Below are positions 40,190 to 52,105 of a stretch of 64,000 bases of DNA, piece after piece. The notes beneath the pieces are model-generated. The model was not told the origin of the DNA and did no database searches. It worked only from the letters and a program-made list of their open reading frames with translations. Each line of letters begins with the position of its first letter. The stretch's first letter is position 1. The position numbers were made by a program, and so were the translations under genes. The DNA is from Lucifuga dentata (taxonomy: Eukaryota > Chordata > Actinopteri > Ophidiiformes > Bythitidae), in the NCBI GenBank assembly GCA_014773175.1, contig VXCM01000724.1, positions 57,852-121,851 of the forward strand, written 5' to 3'.

Positions 40190-40522
40190 TTGATTATACA
40201 CAGATTAAAGCAATAAATTGATTTTTTTCAAACATGTAACCTTCTTAATTAGATTGAAATCACACTAAGCTTACTCTGAGTAACAGACGAGATTATGTTG
40301 TAAATTGATTTATTTGGGAATGCAAACATTATAATCGGAATAAGCCACATGTATTTCCTCACCTTGCAGATTCTTCCTCATACTCTGATCATGCAGTATC
40401 TCATGTAATGTATATTCTGCAAACCACAGAATCCTATTATTATTGTCCGTGTGTACTTCTTACTCGCATAATTGCCTTAATTAGAGGACAGACAAATAAT
40501 GCGTGCATGTAAACGTACTGAC
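40190..40522. mobile_element. MITE family 2, copy
   Basis: Ends GCATGTAAACGTACTG. Shares AATTGATTTTTTTCAAA, GAGTAACAGA and ACAGACAAATAAT with 56104-56444. Superfamily not identified. Confidence 0.6.
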
Positions 40523-41198
40523 AAATACACGATGATGTGGCCCTTTAATGTTTCCACCTCTTTCCAAGTGAAACTTCTGGACCATCTGGAGACAGTTTCC
40601 AGATTAGTTTCACCAGAGGAGTGATGGGAATGGAAGAAGAGTAAGAACATACTCCTGGTTTAAAGATAAAAGAGAATAAAGTGATCAAAGATCTTTGAAT
40701 TCTCAAACTTCTGGGAGATAACCAGTCTGTGTACGTGTTTATCAGCCTGGGACAGATTCTCCAGCATCCTGCTGACCTCAGTCACATACAATATTTCCCA
40801 GCACACAGGTGTTTACAATCCTTTCCAAACAACCTTGTTTACAAAAACAACAGCATCTAAAAAAAATTCCAGAAAAAGTTACAGGCAGCCTGGCAATTAA
40901 CGCCTGTGTACCACGTCGAGCGCCTCAGCTCACGACTAATGGTCTGAGGCTGAACACCAAGCCTGCATTTTATTGAGCTTTCTACTTGTAAGACGTCCAA
41001 ATGTTGCCACAAGGGAGGTTTGCTGAAAACACAGAGGCTTGTTGTTGCTCTGCATGTAATTTACAATCAAATGATGGACTTAAAAATGTGCTACTGTTCT
41101 CTCCCATGGTGCAATCACAAAGTAACATTTTTGTGCAGTTTGGACATTGAGGCAGAACAGTCAGCATGATGCCAGTTGTGGTTCTCAGAGCTGCACAC

Positions 41199-41235
41199 AT
41201 CAGCTTTTCTGCTCTGTGTGAGCAGAAAAGCTGAT
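41199..41235. repeat. perfect 16-bp hairpin, 5-nt loop
   Basis: Left arm ATCAGCTTTTCTGCTC, loop tgtgt, right arm exactly complementary. Confidence 0.95.
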
Positions 41236-41295
41236 TTATTACTGGCTCCTTTGTGATAAAGACATATCTTTAGTATGGCTGCTACACTATGTCAT

Positions 41296-41335
41296 GTTTT
41301 TTTTTTTTTTTTTNTTTTTTTTTTTTTTTTCTTTT
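41296..41335. repeat. poly-T with assembly N
   Basis: T homopolymer with N at 41314. Confidence 0.9.
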
Positions 41336-41446
41336 TTAATTTAAAACATCTGAGCTGCATTTCTTACATGCTGAATGGAAAAATATCCCATTACTGAAGA
41401 ATGATTGATGCATTAACATGTCTGATACATGTTAATGCATCTAGAA

Positions 41447-41779
41447 CAATGGTTCTCAAACTTTTGGACCCACATAGTGTACGTCCTCTTAGCAAACAAT
41501 ACAGCAAAGTACCACCTCACCAGCAAGCACCAGCCCTTAGGATGTGGCAGGAGTTTGGCTATTTTCAACAAAAACAATCAAAATCAAACCAGAATAATAA
41601 TTTAACATTCCTTACAATCCCTTAATGAAATTCATTTAATTGTACATGCTTTCCCACAATAATAGATTTTCTGTAGATTTTCAATTGCTTTGATGAGCTG
41701 CAGACAATTCTACATCTCATCACCAGGGGGCGCTTCTGCTACCACCGGTAGCACACATACTATAGTTTGAGAAACACTG
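41447..41779. mobile_element. hAT-Charlie-type MITE
   Basis: Termini CAATGGTTCTCAAACTTT and AGTTTGAGAAACACTG form the characteristic inverted pair of Charlie-like elements. It is 333 bp and non-coding. The 8-bp flanks do not match convincingly. Confidence 0.75.
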
Positions 41780-42828
41780 ATCGGGATTGAAAAATGTCCA
41801 TAATTTGAGATGAAATGACAGCGTGAACAATGTTCTTTATCCAATTTTGAAACATTTGGAATGAAAAGCAGAAAATTCTGGAAAAAAAAATAAAAAATCT
41901 CTGACCTACTTCCCTTTGCAGTTTGGAACATCCAGCTAAAACAAAGCAAAGATATGAGGATTTTACCTGATAACAGCAATAATTCGTCAGTTTATCTATT
42001 ATATAAGATGCATCATAGTGTTATTGCTGTTTTTTCAGTGATCCAGTCCAACTACAAAAAATTTCTCATGTTTTTCCTCCCTTTTAAGTTTCTCCTCTTG
42101 TTTCATCACATGTATTTCTCAGCAATGCTCCTCTTTCTCCCTTCAACATCTTGTACCACGGTGCCTCTCATCTTTTCCTCCCCCTTCCCTTCTTCCTTCT
42201 CTCTGATCCGTCATACACATTGCAAGGAAAGCAGCTAACCCCTGCTCCTCAGAGATCTGTGAGTACATCTTAAGGAATGTGTGTCCTTCCTGACATTACA
42301 ACACTCTTTATCAAATAACAAGAGGAGTAGGAGGGGAACAGGAGGAAGAGAGGAGGATGTTGAGATGTTAAGAACAGTTTGGGAGCAGGAAAAAAAAGAG
42401 GGCTCTTTGTAGCTCCTTATCTGACAGGATATGAAGCCAACTCAATGGCTTTGGCATTTGGTAAAATAGTTTCCTTCAATGGGCATTCACTACAAGAGGC
42501 ATCCCCTACATATGTCTGAGGAGAGAGAGAGAGAGAGCGCCGCAGGGTGTTTTAGAAGTTCCGTATTTTGTTAATTGCCCTCGATAAGATGCAGCAATTT
42601 GGTATTTGTTGTGATGATTATCAGTGGCAGCAATTTAACAGATGTTGCTGCACCATTTTTTTAAAGAGCTTTTAAACGCATCTTGTGTGTTTGCAGCGCC
42701 GACTAAAGGACAATTCTGTCAAATTCCTGGATTCTGGAGCAGCTTTATGCATAAAGAAGCCAAATTTTGGGGGTTAAGGAACCAAATTTAATTCAGGAAA
42801 TGACAATATAAGCTGGCTTACATACAAC

Positions 42829-43359
42829 TTTGAAGTACGAGTATTTCCATTTAGTGTTACTTTCTGTTTCCACTCCACTACATTCCAGAGGGAAATTTTG
42901 TATTTTTTTTTTTTTTTTTTTTNTTTTTTTTTTTTTTTTTTTTACTTCACTACATGTATCTGGAGGATTGAGTTACTAGTTACTTTGCAGAGAGAATTTA
43001 TGTTGGACATCGTTTTAAGATTTTCAGATAGGTAAAGAGGATTTACTCAAGTACAGCAAAGCCCTGAAAGCATGAAAAATTCCCCAAATTGGAGGTTTTA
43101 CATGTGAAAATTTGGGCAATTTTTAAAATATTTTATTCCACAATTTTAATCATTTTGTTCCAAATGCTCCAAAATTAATGGTTATGTGCACTGTCAGATT
43201 AAAAACTGACAAAAATTCCCAGTCTTTTGGGAATTTTCATTATTGATAATAAATTAACTCTCTGGGAACATTCTTCACAAGTACTTTCACTTTGGAGTAT
43301 GCTTTACAGCTAAACCATAATTAAGTAAAATTTGAATGCAGGACTCTGAACCTGAAAAA

Positions 43360-43393
<34 letters not shown>

Positions 43394-43441
43394 TATTGTA
43401 CTTTTACTAAAGTAAAGGATTTAATTTCTTCTTCTACCATG
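42829..43441. mobile_element. hAT-type non-autonomous fragment
   Basis: Contains GAAGTACGAGTATTTCCATT, CCACTCCACTACATTCCAGAG and the right end TACTTTTACTAAAGTAAAGG with CTTCTTCTACCA. The interior is interrupted by poly-T with N at 42923 and a poly-A/(AT)n tract at 43360-43396. Confidence 0.7.
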
Positions 43442-43499
43442 GACAGACTCATATGCTCCTACAGACACACACTCCAGAGTTTCTGAGAATTATTTTAGT

Positions 43500-43770
43500 T
43501 AATGGGATCTAAGGGGACATCGTTTTCCTGATGTGGTGTAATTGAAGCTGCTGTATTAAAGGGCTGAGTTCCTCTCCTGCTGCTGAGACACAAAGTAATG
43601 CAAACCCCATCCTGGTTATTAACCCAGGAAGTCCCCATGGTGCTCTGCACTCTAATGAGAGAGGCCAATGCTTATTTTAATTTTTAATTTGGGTGCTGCC
43701 CTTTTGACCCTTTGAAACTCATCGAGTGCACGCTGATGCTGAAGACTCTTTCTCAGACTCTTTCTCAGAG
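43500..43770. promoter_or_regulatory. candidate conserved non-coding element
   Basis: Repeat-free block with balanced composition between a hAT relic and AT-rich DNA. It includes a 15-bp tandem copy of GACTCTTTCTCA near 43744. Function unknown; called from texture only. Confidence 0.2.
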
Positions 43771-44982
43771 TTCCAAAGTACAGACCTTAAGATTTGACAC
43801 CACTTTTCCCCCTTTCATGTTCTCCGATGAAAACTGGAACATTAAACGGTACTAATGGACTGATTATGTCACAAGTTCCAGCTGTGTATTTTCCATTCTT
43901 GTTATTTTTCTGTGCTGGATGTTCTAATGGTGTTTCCTCTTTATTGGACAATAAATACTTCACAGGAATCCACAGATAATTATGTGAAAAGAAGAACATC
44001 TATGTCTTTATACATTAAAAAGTATGGATTTTTTTTCTAGAAATTTTTTAAAAGTTTCTACAAAAATTCTCCTTCACTTTTCCTCACATTCCAGAAAAAT
44101 CTCTCACACCTTTTTGTCATGTGATCCTGCTTTGATTGAGTCATTCACACCGGATGCAACATTTCCGAGCTTTGTTTTTTGTTTACAGGCTTGGCAGAAA
44201 TGTCAAGTTTTGCAAAGTTCCAAATTTCTCATCCTGACTTGCAGATTTTTTTTTTTTTTTTTTTTTACTGTGCAGCTGTTTTAGGTCACAGACAAATTTA
44301 ATGAAATGTGAAATTGTAAAAATGAGTTTAGACGACAGAGTTAAATAATTTACCCTGTTGGCAGGTTTCCTTCACTCCATGCTAGAAAATTAACTAGATT
44401 ACAGATTATTTAGCTTGATTCCAGCAGGGGAATTTTTTTGCAGTTTTGAAAGCATTTGAAAGTTTCTTGTGACCTGATCGGGAGCTTTACCTTTTGAACT
44501 TCATGAGAAAGATACACAACAGATTTGTTGTCTTTAGGATTAGAGATGTCATCTGAATGAAACGACTTTATACCATCTCATTATGTGGTTAGCACAGGAT
44601 TTGTATCACAGACGATCCCCATTTTGCCATTAAGTCAGGCATTCTAAATGTTTACATGTTTTTGGCTTTCTTGTGTGTCACCACAAACATCAAAATTTTT
44701 ATTTTCCATTTATCAAGAATTGGCATTTTTATTGTCAACATTTGCTGCTGAATGTAACTGTTGCTGTCCACATCCCACTCGCAAAACAATCGGCCTTCTT
44801 CTCACAACACAACAGCTCCATGTCTGTAAGCAAATTAACACTAGTGTGTGTTAATGGGGTTGAAATTAAAACCCAATGTTGCTGGAGGGCATTTTCTGAC
44901 AGGGACTCTTCCTGTTTTCCTCCATCTCTCTGAACATCTGTAGTTTCCCATCATGCAATTTATTGGTCTTTTCATTCTATCT

Positions 44983-45016
<34 letters not shown>

Positions 45017-45849
45017 TGGACACCAGATTGGCCACATTTCCTATGTACCTCAGTGGAATCACATTACTGTTGTGTATCCAAAGAAGAGATTAACTGCACA
45101 GTACTCACAACACTCCTGATTTTCTCACACAGGGCAAAAAGCAGTCAGAGTTGTATTATCTCTGTACTTTGATGTTGTACTTTAAGCATAAGAGGCATGT
45201 AATATCATTTACAGTCAAAATCAGGGGTGGTCTTTGCTGGTGTTAACAGTCTCACCCCCCCCCCNCCCCCCCCCCCAGTGTCCCACTGATTCCAAAAGAC
45301 CTGATTTTTCTCAGGCTGTTGAACGTTCTCTGAGAGGTTTAATTGCAAGCAGACTCAAAGAGATGGATATTTGAATCATGCTGGGTAAAATATGGCTCCA
45401 TCTGGATTTGATAAGTCATAAATGAAAACCAACTGATGCTGATTTTATACTTTACACTTCAAACATAGATTCCAGAGCACCTACTATATGACTATATGGG
45501 GTGAAAATGCACTAATTATAGCTTTGCTGCGTGCCAAAGAAAGGTGCTGTTTCATGTTTGGAACAGTTCATAACCAGGAAAAAAAAAAAAAAAAAAAAAC
45601 CTGATCTGAATGAGACGGGAGACAGAAAAAGTCAGCAGGTATGGATTGCCGCATCATCAAAGAAACAAGTTTGAATCATTTCCAACTTTTAATACCAGAT
45701 TAAGGCAATCAAAACATTTTAGAAAAACACAATCATTTGCCAAAAGGTTGACTGCAATCCACATTCCTGCTCAAACCATCTCAATAACATTTACACTCCA
45801 ATAGTGCTGATCACAAGCGTTCAAGATATATGTGTCACAACAGGTAGAG

Positions 45850-46075
45850 GAAGCATGAATCTATAATTATACAGATGGTATAATTACGAATCAAGCATGT
45901 ATACAATTCATGGTATAATTATGAACCTCTGCAGCTATAAGCCACTAATGAGAACTGGGAGTGAGGAGTTATTCAATGCGGCAGACAGCTAATTACTGCG
46001 TAGACCTCATTAATTGGTTATGCCCCCTGTGTAGCATGGCAGCATGATCAGGTTGGCAGATTTATGGAGGAGCAG
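45850..46075. promoter_or_regulatory. candidate conserved non-coding element
   Basis: Repeat-free, with several homeodomain cores (GCTAATTACTGC, CATTAATTGG, CACTAATGAG). Called from texture only. Confidence 0.25.
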
Positions 46076-46082
46076 ACGTGCA

Positions 46083-46185
46083 CAAGAAGTAACTAAAGTG
46101 CTTTTACTCAAGAGCTGCACTCAAGTTCACTTCTGAAGTACTTGCGTACTTCCATTTTTCCAATACATTTCTGATGGAGATATTC
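46083..46185 (+). mobile_element. hAT-type fragment
   Basis: AGAAGTAACTAAAGTGC, CTTTTACTCAAG and GAAGTACTTGCGTACTTCC match the left end of the hAT family seen at 30873 and 42829. Confidence 0.55.
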
Positions 46186-46316
46186 AACTTTTAAGTCAAA
46201 CACATTCATGGGAGATGCTCAATTTTTTGCCAGTTTTCATAATTTTTATTATTTCTTTGCAGATTTTTCATTATTTTTATTTCCTTTCAAACTTTCCAAA
46301 ATCGGGGATACAAGGA

Positions 46317-46357
46317 TCCCTAAATTCACACCTCAACATGAGGTGTGAATTTAGGGA
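46317..46357. repeat. perfect 19-bp hairpin, 3-nt loop
   Basis: Left arm TCCCTAAATTCACACCTCA, loop aca, right arm exactly complementary. Confidence 0.95.
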
Positions 46358-46387
46358 GGATTTTAATTTCTCTCTCAAGCTATTTCT

Positions 46388-46402
46388 CTCTTTCTCTCTC
46401 TC

Positions 46403-46453
<51 letters not shown>
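46388..46453. repeat. (TC)n microsatellite
   Basis: Over 30 TC units with two TG interruptions. Confidence 0.95.
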
Positions 46454-46456
<3 letters not shown>

Positions 46457-46612
46457 ATCAGTCCACGCTCCACAGAGATTTGAAAGTGAAAGTGTGCCCC
46501 ATTATCCCCAATTATATCTGTTTATAATCAAGTGACAATCACAAAAATCCCTCCTCTCTCCTACAATGAAAGTCTGTTTTGTTTTCTAAAGTTATTAATC
46601 ATGTTGAGATAA

Positions 46613-46640
46613 AACAAACAAACAAACAAACAAACAAACA
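46613..46640. repeat. (AAAC)n microsatellite
   Basis: About six AAAC units. Confidence 0.9.
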
Positions 46641-47045
46641 AAGATATGCCCACACATGCACAACAATGATAGGGGCTTGTTGCCCCACCTCCTGTGTGGA
46701 CATTCTGAAAAGCTATAAACACTGTTGCCTCCCAAAGAAGTTAGACAGCGGGATAAGATGAAGCATTCTCGACCTTCAGGATTCTGTGCAAACATTTCCT
46801 CACATGGTGTACTTCCTCTTGTAAGCCGATTAAGCAATGAGTCATGTATTTTCGGATAGTAATCCTGCTAAGTTTAGACTCAGTGCTTTGCATGTTTGCC
46901 TGAATTGCAGAACACACAGCAACTGGAGTGTATGCCTTCACTCAATACATTTAAATACACAGTAAAGGTGTGTGACATTTCACTTTGCAGAAATGGGAAC
47001 GTGCCTGCTATTATAAGGAATACTGAGACTTTCACACACGATAAG

Positions 47046-47170
47046 ATGAAAAACACCCTTCCAGAAACAGCCAAACGATTAGCTTTGTGGTTTAAAAAAA
47101 AAAAGGCNATGAAAAACACCCTTCCAGAAACAGCCAAACGATTAGCTTTGTGGTTTAAAAAAAAAAAGGC
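47046..47170. other. assembly duplication around N47108
   Basis: 47046-47107 and 47109-47170 are identical 62-mers separated by a single N. Most likely two contig ends that were joined without merging the overlap. Confidence 0.95.
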
Positions 47171-47947
47171 AGCAGCCGGATCACCAAAGCGGCTTGGTTT
47201 TGTATGGAAACAACTGTGGCTGCATGTTTGGTTCTCATGGAAACCACATGACAGGGAGGTCATGAGAGAGACAGCAGGCCCAGCGCTGTGTGCGATCTCA
47301 CCACACACTTTTGATGTTTCCCTCCCAACTTTTATCACTGATCACTGAGACCCCTAATACTCTCACAGTCAGTAAAGCAGGGAGGCATCAACTGGATTGG
47401 AGTCTACCCCCTTCCTCCTTCCCTTCCTGTAGTGCCTCACCCCCACACTACTTCCCCATTTGAGCAGAACCTTGGCTACTGCCACTGTCCCACATCTCCA
47501 GCTTCGACCATTTTTAACAAGCAGAGAAATCATTTTGTGGACACTTTCCTGGATCATAAAAAAAAAAAAAATGCTAAATGATGGCTTTGGGATCCTGTGC
47601 TTTTATTGATCTGTGTTCTCTGATCAGATGTAGACTTCCCGAGCCTGGTCAGCATGGAAGAAAGGAAATGGGGGGTGTGATGAAGTGGGGAGTGAGGATA
47701 CGGGTGGCTCATGTAAGGCTGAAATGTGATCTGGAGCCTGTGTCGCATTAGCATTAACGGGCCGTGTGGCAGACGTGCTGGCACCACTGAGACGAGAAGA
47801 AGGGAGGAGGAGGTGGAGGAGAAGGAGGAATGGTGATGAAGATGAGGAAAGCAAATCGCTGGACACTGCTGCAGGAAAAGTATGTGGAGCAGAGAGAGCA
47901 GGAAATAATGTCATCATCCACACTGGAAGGTCTCTGTCTGGCAAGTG

Positions 47948-47949
<2 letters not shown>

Positions 47950-47987
<38 letters not shown>
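47950..47987. repeat. (GA)n microsatellite
   Basis: About 19 GA units. The long frames over 47766-48381 are repeat and duplication artefacts. Confidence 0.95.
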
Positions 47988-47990
<3 letters not shown>

Positions 47991-48098
47991 ATCCTTATCC
48001 CTCTATCTGTGTCACCTTTGTACCCACGGCACACATATCATCACACATCCCCTGTCAGCCTGTCATCCCACAGGGTCACGGTCAAGCTGGCGCTCCCT

Positions 48099-48225
48099 CT
48101 CTCTGTGTGTCATGTTGTCTCTCTCCTGCTCTGTAATTTCCGTTTTTTTTTTTCCCCCTCTNCTCTCTGTGTGTCATGTTGTCTCTCTCCTGCTCTGTAA
48201 TTTCCGTTTTTTTTTTTCCCCCTCT
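48099..48225. other. assembly duplication around N48162
   Basis: 48099-48161 and 48163-48225 are identical 63-mers separated by a single N. Confidence 0.95.
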
Positions 48226-48528
48226 CCTCTTTCCTGGAAAGAATGTGTCTCCTGTCGATCCACCAGTCCATGTCAGGGGACTAAACAGCCCATTTCAGTG
48301 TCTGACTCAGTCACGGAGTCCCAGAGGTGCCTGAGGGATTCCAAAAATTCTTTTTACACCCACAACAGTGACGCCACCTGAGGGAATGTCGTACAGATCA
48401 TAGCCAATACTTCCTGTACATTCTTTTGTGACTTAGTGCTGGTACGATATGATTCATCTTCTATCTTAAAGTGGAATACCAAGGTTCCCGAAGAAAGATG
48501 TTGAAGTTTAAGATCATGATGTAATAGA

Positions 48529-49375
48529 CACTAGCATTCAAAAGTCTGGAATCACCCAGAAATTTTCATGTTCTAGAAAGACTGATAGTTTTATTTACAA
48601 AGGTGGCACTAAACTCATTTAAATATACAGCCAAGGCAGTAGTAATGCAAATGGCTATTTATTTTGATTTATAATTAATTATTCACATGAAACTGCAACA
48701 GCCATTACTCTAGTGTTCTAATGATACTGTTTTGCTCATCCTTAACTAATTATGTTTAAATGCTAATTGATAATGAGAGACACCTTTGTAATTGTGTTAG
48801 CGCACCTGAAACCCATTGTTCTGTTCAATCAAGCAGGTAAAATGTCATTACTTGAATTGCAAAGTACCTGCATTTAATTCAGGTTTCCAATTCAGGTTTT
48901 CTTGAGAAAACAGAACAGTTTTCTCAAGAAATGTGTCAGTCCATGTTTTGCAAAATGAAGGTTATTCCATGCATCAGACTACCAACAAATTGAAGATTTC
49001 ATACAAAGGTCTCAGTCTTTGTCTTGAGAGCGAAAGGCAAACTGGATCAAACCAGGACAGGAAAAGAAGTGGAAGGCCAAGATACATGACTGTTCAATGT
49101 CCACAGATTAAGAAACATCTTACAGGTCCTCAACTTGCTGCTTCCTTAAATAGCACTCAACAAATACTAGTGTCATCAGCAACAGTGAAAAGGTGACTCC
49201 GGAATGCTGACCAATGCTGGATATCTGAAACTGGCAAAAAGAAAAGGTTTAAAAGGGCAAACAACACAGACATGATGAGTTTTCTTTTTAGATTTGGGTT
49301 TATCTTTAAAACTCTGCCTTTAAGACCAGCATCCCGGAGTCACCTTTTCACTGCTGCAGATGACACTGATATGTT
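48529..49375 (+). mobile_element. second-family Tc1-like relic, rearranged
   Basis: Left terminus CACTAGCATTCAAAAGTCTG is Tc1-like. A 264-bp frame at 48933-49196 encodes the transposase paired-like DNA-binding part: TTNKLKISYKG, TGSNQDRKRSGRPR, LTGPQLAASLNS, SSATVKR. After 49200 only remnants follow, and 49330-49372 is an inverted copy of about 49166-49206. The catalytic domain is absent. Confidence 0.85.
48933..49196 (+). pseudogene. Tc1-like transposase N-terminal fragment
   Basis: 87 codons of helix-turn-helix DNA-binding domain with the GRPR hook (RSGRPR) between its two halves. It stops before the DDE catalytic domain, whose sequence is deleted, so it cannot be active. Confidence 0.8.
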
Positions 49376-49849
49376 TCATTTAATTGTGATTAACCTTATA
49401 TCTCTAATTTGGCATTAAATTCTGGAAGGAAATAATCAAAATGTTTACATGTTATGAAGATATTGTCAAAATTTATTGTGTCATCAAGCCAAAATAAGGC
49501 TGAGATACAAGCTTGTTTGTTTTTTTGTTGTTTTTTTTTTTACCTGATAATGATATTTTGAGTTTATCTCATGATGAAATTAAAGTCTGCAAAGTAGCTA
49601 CAGCATTTCTATCTGAAATGCCAGAAAGTATAAAGTTGCAGAAAAAGGAAAGAGTCAAGTGCCAAATGCCTCAAAAGTGTACTTCAGCAATACTTGAGTA
49701 CATGAACTCAGTTACTTTCAGTCTCTGAATAACAAAATGTAATATTGAAGAAGTTTCTGAGTGAAATTTCTGACAAACATGTCGAGTACATCCATCACAG
49801 AGAATGTTTGTGATGATGATGAGAGGGGATGAGAATGAAGGAGAAATAG

Positions 49850-49854
<5 letters not shown>

Positions 49855-49891
<37 letters not shown>
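49855..49891. repeat. (GA)n microsatellite
   Basis: About 18 GA units in a purine-rich context. Confidence 0.95.
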
Positions 49892-49894
<3 letters not shown>

Positions 49895-50246
49895 CAGAGG
49901 AAAAGAGAGACAGAGCCAGAGCAAGAGGAGTGGAGGGGGTAATGACTAGGTCTGCTCAGGACAGAGGAGGCGACAGAGGGGGAAGCGTCTCCGATCGTCT
50001 CCTCGTGGCTCCTCTTTGGCGTCTGTGATCCTCGGACCCTTCACGCAATCTCCCTTATTACAAGGCTTCCCCTCTCCACAAGGGCACCACTACAAAATGG
50101 AGCAATTACATTTAATTAGGCTGCAGAAGGTAGCTAGCCTGCCCCATCCCAAAACCTCAGAAAAGCACAGTCTTCAGGTAACACAACGGTCGGGAGAACT
50201 TCAAAGAGATGCAAAATTACAGCGCCATTAGTGGAGCCACCACAGA

Positions 50247-50276
50247 ACTGCTGTGAAGCCAGGGAATTATTTGACC

Positions 50277-50310
<34 letters not shown>

Positions 50311-50343
50311 GANACTGCTGTGAAGCCAGGGAATTATTTGACC

Positions 50344-50377
<34 letters not shown>

Positions 50378-50379
50378 GA
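50247..50379. other. assembly duplication around N50313
   Basis: 50247-50312 and 50314-50379 are identical 66-mers, each with a (GA)n run, separated by a single N. Confidence 0.95.
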
Positions 50380-51530
50380 TTCAAAGGAGTTAAAACTGAA
50401 AAGCAGAGCAGTCGAGACAAAAACATCTCAACAGTCAAAGATTAAGGGGCAGACCATGTACCTCTTTAAACATTGTTTGTGTTGCATGGGAGACTTGAAA
50501 AAATTAAGCAGTGTTTACAATGCCTATTAGTTATTCCTGTAGCCTCTCTGTGAGGTCAGTTTTACAGGAAAAAAAATATTTTTCTTCCCAAACAAACACA
50601 CTGGGTTTAAGTGTCCTGATAGGACATTCATGTCCCGGAAAGATGATATGTGAAGCAATCCCATTTTATCTGCCTGCTGTTTGTAGCTCTGGATTTTGGC
50701 TCGGAGAGGGCATGATGGCCCTAAAAGTTTTACTGATGCTGACTCACTAGACCTCCAACCAGAGTGGAAATTTCAGCTTGTTCCTGGTAGATCTGCCTGT
50801 AAAACAAAAGCACTCTTGTATGAATATCCACGTCTATACAGGTGAGGTGACACACATAAATTAATATGAAAAGATGATACGATTAATTGCTGCTAATTGC
50901 TCTTTAATAGCTTTTCCCACTTTTGTGGCTCCTCGTCTTCTCTGACTTCGCCACTGAAACTCTCAAGAGTGTTAATGTGTCTTTTGTAGTTAACTGCAAC
51001 TCCATAAAGCAAGAGCCAGGTTTTTTTTTCTCCTGCTCACCACAAATTGGTCTCATGCTGCGTCATGATTTACTGTCTCCGTTAAAGTAATCAGAACCAG
51101 ATCTGTGCTCACCGTAGACGACAACCGATTTTCTGGAAACTTTGACAGACAATCGTTCAGTCTGCTGTTGTCGCTTGTGTCACCAGTGCTCTGGGTGTAC
51201 AGGAAAGCTAGCCATACTCCAGCGGTCTAGCTGATGGTTACCACAATGTTAAAATGTATCCACCCACTGGATTTAATATTTTCTTTTCTTCATGTGGTCA
51301 ATGAGAATTAGTGACTGTAGTAACATTCCTTATAATATACAGCATGGGTGTCAGCATAAAATAAGTACATGGATAGTTTGACCAAAGAACACAAGTGAGC
51401 GAAATTGAGGTATGTAAGGAGAAGTTGTTGGAACGTTCAAAATTATGGAATAAGGAAGTACTGAAGAGCAATTTGTACAACTAATCCATCCCTTCCAAAC
51501 CTGACAAGATAGCCAAAGATATTCTGTTAA

Positions 51531-52101
51531 AGGACCATACTGGTGGTTTTGCATGTTTGAGTTCAATATACAAACCACATATAACTTGCATTACTGCCAA
51601 CCATTTCCCAAAACATACTGCTGAAGTGGTAAATATTAGAATTGTTTTTCCATTCCAGACTGCCACTGCTTTTAGTTCATTCCAGTACGCTATTAAAATC
51701 AACTTGTAGAGACTTGAAACACCCTTGAGATAAGTAAGACATCACAGTGAACATGACATGTTATTAAATTTTTTTGTCTAAGTAACTTTATTTAACCGGT
51801 CCTACATGGAGCTGCATGGAAGAAATGTATGGCGCCACCAGGAAATATAGTCCCAGACTTTTACAGAGAAATTAAAAATGACTCCCTTCTACAATCAGAT
51901 GTGTGTATTAGCAAGAAAAGATTGAATTTTAAGGTGGGTGTATCACATGAACATTTGATTTTTGAAGGATGAGAGAATTTGGCAAAATAACACAAAACTT
52001 AAAATATGATTTTATGTTTTGTAAAATGGTTGTCAGTAACATAATGTGTATGCGGATAGCAGTTATTGTGCTTAAAGATGCAAAATCACCGGTATGGTCC
52101 T
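51531..52101 (+). mobile_element. TTAA-flanked palindromic MITE, copy 4
   Basis: Starts AGGACCATACTGG and ends CCGGTATGGTCCT. TTAA lies at 51527-51530; the right duplication has decayed to TGAA (52102-52105). Best reference copy for orientation. Confidence 0.85.
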
Positions 52102-52105
52102 TGAA

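Noticed and set aside
46317..46357. microRNA precursor
   Set aside because: 19-bp stem with a 3-nt loop is too short for Drosha/Dicer processing.
47766..48381. Frames of 144-183 codons on the + strand
   Set aside because: They run through a (GA)n microsatellite and the false duplication at N48162. The protein is Arg-Glu repeat with no domain.
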